A stretch of 64,000 bases of DNA from Prevotella sp. P5-108. GTDB taxonomy: Bacteria > Bacteroidota > Bacteroidia > Bacteroidales > Bacteroidaceae. Below the pieces are notes generated by a model. That model made no database searches, was not told the DNA's origin, and saw nothing but the letters and a program-made list of their open reading frames with translations. Position numbers and translations under genes: made by a program. Of the stretch, positions 37,458-45,293 are shown one piece after another. Positions within the stretch are counted from its first letter, which is position 1. Each line of letters begins with the position of its first letter. The stretch lies in contig NZ_NPJJ01000026.1 of assembly GCF_002251385.1 (NCBI RefSeq), positions 1 through 64,000 on the forward strand, in the 5' to 3' direction.

Positions 37458-39415
37458 GAGCCCCTCCCCAGCTCTCACCAAGGGATGGAAATCCATTCCC
37501 GTTGTGTTTAAGGAGGTTATGGTTACGCTCCTTTTCTTGAATAAGGCTGGAATGGGGCCTTTGTTTGGCTTTTTTCCTTCCCCTTGGGGAAGGTTAGGAT
37601 GGGGCTTGTGGTTGATGGTACGCACCCCTGGCAACTCTGTAGGAGTTGCGATTTCATAGCCCAGGGTTGAGGTGCGCAGCGCCTCTACCCTGGGTAAATA
37701 TATAATAATGTTTAGCTACTCTGTAAGAGTTGCGATTAGCCGTAGGCGTTACCCGCAGCAGGAGACAAGGGTTCATTCGCGGAGCTAATCTATACTTAGT
37801 TGCTTCTATTTGTGGACGATACAAACACAAAAAGCCATGACGGCTGTTGTCGGCTTCGCCTTTTTGTGGCTGTCGGTGACGGCAGTCGGAAAACAAGTTT
37901 TCCTCCTTGTCGTCGCCTCCATCCCCAACGCCATGCTTTGCATGACGACAACAGCCGCCATGGTTCAAAAAGCGGCCTTTGGCCGTTCAAAAAGTCCGCC
38001 TTTGGCGGTAAAAAAACAGCTGATTGTAAGCCCCTCCCTAACCCTCCCCAAGGGGCGGGAATTCGTTCTTCTTGTGTTTGAGGAGGTTGTGGTGCACACC
38101 TTCCCCTTGGGGAAGGTTGGGATGGGGCTTCCCTACGGCAACTCTGTAGGAGTTGCGATTACAAAGCCCAGGGTTGAGGTGCGCAGCGCCTCTACCCTGG
38201 GTATATATATAATAAGGTGTAGCTACTCTGTAAGAGTTGCGATTAGCCGAAGGCGTTACCCGCAGCAGGAAACAAGGGGTCAGTCGCTTGGCTAATCTAT
38301 AATTAGCTGCTTCTATTTGTGGTTGATAAAAACACAAAAAGCCATGACGGCTGTTGTCGGCTTCGCCTTTTTGTGACTGTCGGTGACGCCAGTCGGAAAA
38401 CGAGTTTTCCTCCATGTCGTCGCCGCCACCCCCAACGCCATGCTTTGCATGACGACAACAGCCGCCATGGTTCAAAAAGCGGCCTTTGGCCGTTCAAAAA
38501 GGCCGCCTTTGGCGGTAAAAAAACAGCAGCTTGTAAGCCCCTCCCCAGCCCTCACCAAGGGGAGGGAATCCATTCCCGTTGTGTTTTAGGAGGTTATGAT
38601 TACGCTCCTTTTCTTGAAAAAGGCTGGAATGGGGCCTTTGTTTGGCTTTTTTCTTCCCCTTGGGGAAGGTTAGGATGGGGCTTGTGGTTGATGGTACGCA
38701 CCCCTGGCAACTCTGTAGGAGTTGCGATTTCATAGCCCAGGGTTGAGGCGAGCAGCGCCTCTACCCTGGGTAAGAACACCACCCTACTTAGCTACTCTGT
38801 AGGAGTTGCGATTAGCCGAAGGCGTTACCACTGCAGGAATAGCAGCTTGTGTTATCCCATTTATATGACGCTACGGATAGAAATAAGGTAATCATTTTTT
38901 TGTACCGGCGCAGCCGGACTTTTTTTACCGCCAACGGCGGACTTTTTGTATTTGCGGCTTTTCAGCCTGCCACCGGGCAGGCGCGGATGGGGGTGACGGG
39001 GAATATCCGAGAGCTCGCTCTCGAGATATCTCCCGACACACACGGACGCATAGGGCGAAGCCCTGAAAAGCCACAAAACTTTTTGTAGCTCCTTGTGACG
39101 GTAAATTCATGTAATAAGGAAATACACACGACAAGTAACGCCTACGGCTAAGCGCAACTCCTACAGAGTTGCCAGGTTAGTGGGTCGCTTACCCAGGGTA
39201 GCGTGCTTCGCCCGCAACCCTGGGCTGTGGAATCGCAACTCCTACAGAGTTGCCGCTGCTTACGGAGTGTACCCAAGAAGCCCCTCTCTGGCTCTACAAA
39301 GGGAGAGAATTGAGCCCATCTCCCAAACCTTCGCCATGGGGTGTGAGTTCATTCTCCTTGTGTTTGAGGAGATTTGGTTGCGCTCCTTCCCCTTGAGGAA
39401 GACTGGGATGGAGCT
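37458..39415. repeat. Intergenic cluster of hairpin repeat modules (cluster 4, largely reversed)
   Basis: Nearly 2 kb without a credible gene. Order: D reversed (37458-37607), A forward (37631-37752), C reversed (37815-38022), a shortened D reversed (38027-38130), A forward (38138-38260), C reversed (38320-38530), D reversed (38533-38682), A forward (38707-38829), B reversed (38862-39088), A reversed (39136-39253) and a decayed D-like stretch (39279-39415). The D-A-C series is the inverted image of the A-D-C series in clusters 2 and 3, so whole runs were inverted or inserted as a unit. Confidence 0.85.
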
Positions 39416-39447
39416 TCACTTTGCCACCACCGTGACCCTGTCGGCTG

Positions 39448-39535
39448 GCTCGTACCTTATGATACGTGGGCTCGTGCCTTATGTTACGTGGCCACGTGCC
39501 TTATGTTACGAGAGCTCGTGCCTTATGATACGAAG
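39448..39535. repeat. 22-bp palindromic tandem array (4 units)
   Basis: CCTTAT recurs at 39455, 39477, 39499 and 39521, an exact 22-bp period. Unit junctions form dyads such as ACGTGGCCACGT and ACGAGAGCTCGT. It lies about 210 bp upstream of the sialate O-acetylesterase ATG. There are no spacers, so it is not a CRISPR. Confidence 0.8.
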
Positions 39536-39684
39536 TAGGCGGTGTGGTCTCCACACTCCCCGTCTTCCCTTCCGCGCCCCGCAGTGATATCTCCTGCGAC
39601 GCAACCATCCTCCCGTTGCCTACCAATTTCATCCCAATATGCAAAAACATGGCGGGGGATGGCGTTTTAACCGTCAAAAATGTG

Positions 39685-39692
39685 TAAATTTG
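39685..39692 (+). promoter_or_regulatory. Candidate -7 box TAAATTTG for the sialate O-acetylesterase gene
   Basis: Matches TAnnTTTG, 53 bp before the chosen ATG at 39746; the in-frame ATG at 39680 would overlap the promoter. Confidence 0.6.
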
Positions 39693-39745
39693 TAGTCACA
39701 ATGACCATAAACCTACTTATTGAGTTGTTAAACTTATCCACTGTC

Positions 39746-41677
39746 ATGAAACAAAGAATCTACACATTGACACTCCTGCTCATGGCTTTTGCCTTGGGCG
39801 CTATGGCGCAACTCCGTTTGCCCGCCATCATTTCAGACCACATGGTGATTCAGCGCGGCGAGCCCGTACACGTTTGGGGATGGGCTGCCCAAGGTCAGAA
39901 GGTTACAGCCACCCTCGCCGGACACAAGGCTACCGTGCGCACCGGTAAGGACGGCCGCTGGAGTCTCTATCTCCCCGCCATCAGCGCCGCCGGACCTCAC
40001 ACCCTCACTGTCTCAGCCGGCAAGGAGAGCCTCTCCGTGACCGACATCCTCGCTGGCGAGGTGTGGATGACCAGTGGCCAGTCCAATATGGACTTCCGTC
40101 TGCGCAGCATCGACCGTGCCGACGACGAGATTAGCCATGCCACTAATGCCAGCATACGCCTCTTTGAAATCAACCACGCCCTGGCGAGCCGTCCTGCCGA
40201 CGATGTGAGTGGACACTGGGCTGTCACTACCCCCGAGGCTGCCGACTGCTTCACCGCCGTGGGCTACCTCTTCGCCAAAGAACTCAATGCGGCGCTCGGC
40301 TGTCCTGTGGGCATCGTCAACGCCAGTTGGGGCGGCACCCAGATTGAGAGCTGGATGACCATGGGGTCGATAGACCGTTTCCCCAAGTATACCCAGCTCA
40401 TGGAGCAGCTCCGCTCTGACGCCTTCCGTGCCAACGAGCTGCGCGGACTTGCCAACGACGCCCGCTTCGAGCGTGAGGTGGCTGCCGATCGTGGCGAAGC
40501 CGAAGGCTGGTATGCCCCCTCTTACGACAAGAGTCACTGGCAGCCCCTCGCCATGCCCGGCCTGTGGGCCGACGCTCCTCTCGCCCGGATGGACGGCGTG
40601 GTCTGGACCACTGCTAAGTTCACCGTGCCCGACTCCCTTGCCGGTCGCGAGGCTCTGCTCTCCCTCGGCTTCATCGACGATGCCGACGTGACCTGGGTCA
40701 ACGGCCACCGTGTGGGCGCCACCCGTGGCTATGCCGTCAAGCGTCGTTACCAGATACCTGCCGGTGTGCTCCATGCCGGCGACAACGAGCTGACGGTCAA
40801 GATTGTCGACGACCACGACGGTGGCGGATGCTATGGCTCTGCCAGCCTCTTCTATGTCCAGGTGGGCAGCCGTCGCCTCTCTATCCTCAATCATCCTTGG
40901 AGCTACTGCGTGTCGGTAGAGAAGGACAACAGCGGTTTCCGCAGCTACTTCTCCAACGACTTCCCCTCACGTATATATAATGGTATGGTCGCCCCCGTGG
41001 CTCCCTATCCCGTCAAGGGCATCGTCTGGTATCAGGGCGAAGCCAATACCGAGCGCCCCGGCGAATACCGCGACCTCTTCCCAGCCATGATTGACGGCTG
41101 GCGACAGGCCCGAAAGCGCCCGGATCTTCCATTCTACTGGGTGCAGTTGCCCAACTTCATCGCCACGCCCAAGAACGACCTTGCCGGACTGCGCGATGCA
41201 CAGACTTCGGCCCTCTCCCTTGCCCATACGGGGCAGGCGGTGACTATCGACGTGGGCAATCCCACCGACGAACATCCCCTCGACAAGCATACCGTAGCCC
41301 GCCGCCTTGCCCTCCATGCCCTGCACAACGACTATGGCCATAGCGACCTCGTCTGCCAGAGTCCTCGTGCCACCGGCGTTACCCGCCAGGGCGACGGCAC
41401 CATCCTGGTCACCTTCAGCCATGTGGCCCAGGGTCTGCAGTGTCATGACCGCTATGGCTATCTCTGCGGATTTGCCGTCATCGACGCCCAGGGCAAGCGC
41501 TACTGTGTCAAGGCCGAGATAGCAGGCACCGACAGCGTGCGCCTGCTCACCACTCCCAACCTCGCAGTGACCACGGTGACCTATGGCTGGGAAAACAATC
41601 CCGAAGACGCCAACCTCTTTGGTTCGACAGGACTGCCTGCCACGCCCTTCATGATGAAGATAGGGCAGGGGAAGTGA
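39746..41677 (+). CDS. Sialate O-acetylesterase (SGNH family), exported
   Basis: 643 residues from MKQRIYTLTLLLMAF. Signal peptide to about residue 22 (GAMAQ). It removes O-acetyl groups from sialic acids, or acetyl groups from other glycans, so that glycosidases can act. The SGNH catalytic block shows GQSNMDF with S113, GGTQIESWM, VWYQGEANTE and a late DxxH-type block (NPTDEHPLDKHTVARRLA). Between about residues 255 and 375 a GH2-type jelly roll is inserted (DVTWVNGHRVGATRGY), as in many Bacteroidetes members. Presumed partner of the sialidase at 48.1-49.4 kb, although other genes lie between. Confidence 0.92.
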   Translation: MKQRIYTLTLLLMAFALGAMAQLRLPAIISDHMVIQRGEPVHVWGWAAQGQKVTATLAGHKATVRTGKDGRWSLYLPAISAAGPHTLTVSAGKESLSVTDILAGEVWMTSGQSNMDFRLRSIDRADDEISHATNASIRLFEINHALASRPADDVSGHWAVTTPEAADCFTAVGYLFAKELNAALGCPVGIVNASWGGTQIESWMTMGSIDRFPKYTQLMEQLRSDAFRANELRGLANDARFEREVAADRGEAEGWYAPSYDKSHWQPLAMPGLWADAPLARMDGVVWTTAKFTVPDSLAGREALLSLGFIDDADVTWVNGHRVGATRGYAVKRRYQIPAGVLHAGDNELTVKIVDDHDGGGCYGSASLFYVQVGSRRLSILNHPWSYCVSVEKDNSGFRSYFSNDFPSRIYNGMVAPVAPYPVKGIVWYQGEANTERPGEYRDLFPAMIDGWRQARKRPDLPFYWVQLPNFIATPKNDLAGLRDAQTSALSLAHTGQAVTIDVGNPTDEHPLDKHTVARRLALHALHNDYGHSDLVCQSPRATGVTRQGDGTILVTFSHVAQGLQCHDRYGYLCGFAVIDAQGKRYCVKAEIAGTDSVRLLTTPNLAVTTVTYGWENNPEDANLFGSTGLPATPFMMKIGQGK

Positions 41678-41699
41678 GTGGAAATGTAAAAAACAATAG

Positions 41700-41905
41700 A
41701 TTGTTTTGTATTCTCTTCAGTTTCCATTAACTCTACGGCTATCGCCATGAAGGTAGGCGGTGTCTCGGAAATAAAAACAGCAGATTGTTTTGTTTTCTCT
41801 TCAGTTTCCATTAACTCTACGGCTATCGCCGTGAAGGTAGGCTGCACCTCAAGAATAAAAATAAACACGTTTATTTTGTATTCTCTTCGGTTTGCACTAC
41901 CTTTG
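41700..41905. repeat. Triplicated 84-86-bp promoter-like segment upstream of the OPT gene
   Basis: TTTTGTATTCTCTTC (or one mismatch) recurs at 41704, 41788 and 41874, spacings 84 and 86 bp. The first two copies continue AGTTTCCATTAACTCTACGG and share the following 35 bp; the third continues GGTTTGCACTACCTTTG and holds the only good -7 box (TACCTTTG, 41898-41905), 33 bp before the OPT ATG. The upstream two look like decayed duplicates. Confidence 0.75.
41898..41905 (+). promoter_or_regulatory. Candidate -7 box TACCTTTG for the OPT transporter
   Basis: Matches TAnnTTTG, 33 bp before the ATG. TTTTGTATTC at 41874 lies where a -33 contact is expected. Confidence 0.65.
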
Positions 41906-41937
41906 TATCAGTTAAAACATTACTAATATATACTACA

Positions 41938-43917
41938 ATGACAGAAAAAGAGAAAGACGCGGTGCAGCTGCCCGACAACGCTTTTCGTGAACTTCACGAC
42001 GGCGAGGAGTACAAGCCCATTATGGGTCCCGAAAAGACCATTCCCGAAGTCACAGCATGGAGTGTGACGTGGGGATTGTTGATGGTAGTGCTGTTCTCGG
42101 CTGCTGCCGCCTATCTGGGATTGAAGGTAGGTCAGGTATTCGAGGCCGCCATCCCTATCGCCATCATCGCCATCGGCTTATCGTCGGCCACCAAGCGCCG
42201 CAACGCCATGGGCGAGAATGTTATCATCCAGAGCATCGGTGCCTGTTCGGGCGCTGTGGTAGCCGGAGCCATCTTTGTGATGCCCGCCATCTATATGCTT
42301 GACCTCCAGGCCGACTTCCTGCGCGTATTCATCGCTTCGTCGCTGGGTGGTATCCTCGGCATCCTCTTCCTCATACCTTTCCGCAAGTATTTCGTTAAGG
42401 ATATGCACGGCAAATATCCCTTCCCCGAAGCCACTGCCACCACCCAGGTGCTCGTGTCGGGTGCCAAGGGAGGCAGCCAGGCCAAGCCCCTGCTCGTGGC
42501 TGGTCTCATCGGTGGACTCTACGACTTCATCGTCGCCACCTTTGGTCTGTGGAACGAGAACTTCACCTCGCGTGTAGTGACATGGGGTCAGCAGCTTGCC
42601 GACCATGCCAAGCTCGTCTTCAAGGTCAACACCGGTGCTGCCGTCCTCGGTCTGGGCTACATCATCGGTCTGCGCTATGCCGCCATCATCTGCTTCGGTT
42701 CGCTTGCCGTGTGGTGGCTTATCGTTCCGGGTATGGCCTTGCTTTTCCCCGACACCGTCCTCAACCAGTGGGACCCCAATATTGTCACTCCTGTGGGTGA
42801 AATGACTCCCGAAACCATCTTCAAGGCCTACGGCCGTTCCATCGGTATCGGTGGCATCGCCATGGCTGGCGTGATAGGCATCATCAAGAGCTGGGGCATC
42901 ATCAAGAGTGCCGTCGGCCTTGCCGCCCGCGAGATGAAGGGCAAGGGCGCTGGCGCCGAAGAGGTAGTGCGCACCCAGCGCGACATCTCGTTCAAGATTA
43001 TCGCCATCGGCTCGGTGCTCACCCTTATGGTTACCTTCGCCTTCTTCTATGCCGGCGTGATGGACTTCAACCTCACCCATGCCGTGGTAGCCATCCTGTT
43101 GGTTGCCGTGATAGCCTTCCTCTTCACCACTGTGGCTGCCAATGCCATAGCCATCGTCGGTAGCAATCCCGTATCGGGCATGACGCTCATGACCCTCATC
43201 CTCGCCTCGGTAGTGATGGTGGCTGTGGGTCTCAAGGGCAATGCCGGTATGCTCGCAGCCCTCCTTATGGGTGCCGTGGTATGTACCGCCCTCTCTATGG
43301 CAGGCAGTTTTGTCACCGACCTCAAGATCGGTTACTGGTTGGGTACCACTCCCAAGAAGCAGGAGACCTGGAAATTCCTCGGCACCATCGTGTCGGCAGC
43401 CACTGTAGCCGGCGTGATGATCGTGCTCAACAAGACCTACGGCTTCCAGAGCGGCAAGCTCGCCGCACCCCAGGCCAACGCCATGGCAGCCGTCATCGCT
43501 CCGCTCATGAACGGTCAGGGGGCGCCCTGGTTGCTCTACGGCATCGGCGCCGTCATCGCCCTCGTTCTCGACCGTTGCAAGATTTCAGCCCTTGCCTTTG
43601 CCCTGGGTATGTTTATCCCTATGGAACTCAATATCCCCCTCCTCGTGGGTGGCGCCGTCAACTGGTTTGTCACCACCCGTTCGCAGGATGCTGAGGTCAA
43701 CAAGGCCCGTGGCGAGAAGGGTACCCTGCTTGCCAGCGGATTTATCGCCGGCGGTGCCCTGATGGGCGTAGTGAGCGCTCTGCTCAAGTTTGGCGGCATC
43801 GAGTTCAACTACGACGCCTGGTGGGCCAACCACCTGAGCGAGCTCCTCTCTCTGGCTGCTTACCTCTTGCTCATTACCTATTTCATCATAGCCACCCGCA
43901 CCACCAAGAAGGCCTGA
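41938..43917 (+). CDS. OPT-family oligopeptide transporter
   Basis: 659 residues, polytopic inner-membrane protein with roughly 14-16 hydrophobic helices. OPT carriers import small peptides or metal-chelate conjugates with protons. The N-terminal cytoplasmic tail (about 1-35) precedes ITAWSVTWGLLMVVLFSAAAAYLGLKVGQVFEAAIPIAI-type helices typical of the bacterial OPT branch; other signatures are the NAMGENVIIQSIGACSGA and PFPEATATTQVLVSG stretches and the C-terminal PMELNIPLLVGGAVNW. An upstream promoter is visible and a small unknown gene follows 28 bp later. The exact substrate cannot be told from sequence. Confidence 0.94.
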   Translation: MTEKEKDAVQLPDNAFRELHDGEEYKPIMGPEKTIPEVTAWSVTWGLLMVVLFSAAAAYLGLKVGQVFEAAIPIAIIAIGLSSATKRRNAMGENVIIQSIGACSGAVVAGAIFVMPAIYMLDLQADFLRVFIASSLGGILGILFLIPFRKYFVKDMHGKYPFPEATATTQVLVSGAKGGSQAKPLLVAGLIGGLYDFIVATFGLWNENFTSRVVTWGQQLADHAKLVFKVNTGAAVLGLGYIIGLRYAAIICFGSLAVWWLIVPGMALLFPDTVLNQWDPNIVTPVGEMTPETIFKAYGRSIGIGGIAMAGVIGIIKSWGIIKSAVGLAAREMKGKGAGAEEVVRTQRDISFKIIAIGSVLTLMVTFAFFYAGVMDFNLTHAVVAILLVAVIAFLFTTVAANAIAIVGSNPVSGMTLMTLILASVVMVAVGLKGNAGMLAALLMGAVVCTALSMAGSFVTDLKIGYWLGTTPKKQETWKFLGTIVSAATVAGVMIVLNKTYGFQSGKLAAPQANAMAAVIAPLMNGQGAPWLLYGIGAVIALVLDRCKISALAFALGMFIPMELNIPLLVGGAVNWFVTTRSQDAEVNKARGEKGTLLASGFIAGGALMGVVSALLKFGGIEFNYDAWWANHLSELLSLAAYLLLITYFIIATRTTKKA

Positions 43918-43945
43918 TGCGGGGCAGGCTTCAATCGTTGACGAT

Positions 43946-45163
43946 ATGAACACCTCTTCCTTATCCTTTGCCGTCCGCACTGGCATGCTGCTCATGGTCG
44001 CCCTGCTTGTGACCATGAGCACCAGCGCTGCGGCCCGGCGCTATGCCAAGATTTCCCGTGCCTGGGTAGAGCACGATGTCATCCTGGACGGCCAGCGAGG
44101 CATGAAGGTCCACCTCTATCTTACCGTGAGCGGCATGAAGCGCCGCAGCGTGAGCCTCACCGGCGAGGTTACCCTCGACAGTGATGTGGCGGGCGACGAC
44201 CCCGTGGTCATCTACCGCTGCGACGGTGCCCTGATGCCCAGCCACGACATCGACACCTATCTGGACTACCCCCTCTTTGTCAACTACGACACAGGCAATT
44301 GGCCCGAGGGCGACCACCACTATTATCTCAATGTCCTCGTGACCAATACCGCCAATGGCGAAGCCCTCAACACGCCCGGTTCTACCATCCTCGACTTCTC
44401 GCTGAAGCGTGGTGACGACGGCTCCTACATCAGTTATGATACCACCGTCGAAGAGATTAAGCAGCGGATAGGCTATCAGCCCTCTACGCCTACCACGCCC
44501 GCTACTCCGGCGCCCGTGGCTACCCCCAAGCCAGCCCCCCAAGCGGCTCCGGCGCCAGTAGCTACCCCCAAGCCGGTTCAGAAGACCACTCCCTCGACAC
44601 CATCTGCCCAGGAAATGACCGACCAGCAGCGGTTGTACATCTCCTGGATGAAAGACCGCATTATCAAACAGCTCGATGCTGGCGATGGCAACTACATTGT
44701 GATATGCACCAGCAGCTATGCTCATGGTCCGAACAAGGTGACAGACATCTTCTGGGTCCCCCGCGACTTCAGACCTTACAGCTCGGCATACAAGCAGCTC
44801 ATGGCGACCGACAAATATATCAAGTGTTTTGTGGATGGCATAGATGTCCTCAAACTCATCAACCACACCCTCGCCGACGGCCGTGAATTCAGCACGGTCT
44901 ATATATGCGACCGCGACCAACTTGCCAACGGTGAGGCTTGGGAGTATAAAAACAAGAACCATCCCGAACAGGCCACCCACTACTATATGGAAGAGCACCG
45001 CATATCCTCAAAGGCAGCAGCCTGGCTGCAACTGCTCATAGAGGGAAAGCTCACTACGATGAGCTTTCAAGGGCGTGACGGCTTAAAAATGGAGACCACC
45101 ACGAGAGTAGCCCTCAAGGCTCCGCGTCGTATCCCTTATGGCAACTCGCCCGACACGTACTGA
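43946..45163 (+). CDS. Unknown exported two-part protein with Pro/Ala/Thr linker
   Basis: 405 residues. I do not recognise a family for it. Signal peptide (about 8-29, MLLMVALLVTMSTSAAA). An N-terminal beta-rich part (about 30-165, YAKISRAWVEHDVILDGQRGMKVHLYLTVSGM) resembles small extracellular sandwich domains seen in Bacteroidetes. A repeated linker (about 178-215) holds two copies of APVATPKP. The C-terminal part (about 220-390) is mixed alpha/beta with DRIIKQLDAGDGNYIVICTSSY and AAAWLQLLIEGKL. Starts 28 bp after the OPT gene, so probably in the same transcript. The helicase gene follows with its own start region. Confidence 0.75.
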   Translation: MNTSSLSFAVRTGMLLMVALLVTMSTSAAARRYAKISRAWVEHDVILDGQRGMKVHLYLTVSGMKRRSVSLTGEVTLDSDVAGDDPVVIYRCDGALMPSHDIDTYLDYPLFVNYDTGNWPEGDHHYYLNVLVTNTANGEALNTPGSTILDFSLKRGDDGSYISYDTTVEEIKQRIGYQPSTPTTPATPAPVATPKPAPQAAPAPVATPKPVQKTTPSTPSAQEMTDQQRLYISWMKDRIIKQLDAGDGNYIVICTSSYAHGPNKVTDIFWVPRDFRPYSSAYKQLMATDKYIKCFVDGIDVLKLINHTLADGREFSTVYICDRDQLANGEAWEYKNKNHPEQATHYYMEEHRISSKAAAWLQLLIEGKLTTMSFQGRDGLKMETTTRVALKAPRRIPYGNSPDTY

Positions 45164-45293
45164 TGTTGGCGTCGCCCCTTCGCCCTCTCCGCTGCCCATC
45201 ACACCCCTTAACCTGATATAATCCTTATCCATGACCGTCATAGTCACAGCGCATGTGGCGGTTATGGATATTTTTTTGCAGATTCATACAACT

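Noticed and set aside
39448..39535. Possible CRISPR array
   Set aside because: The 22-bp units are contiguous without spacers and no cas gene is near.
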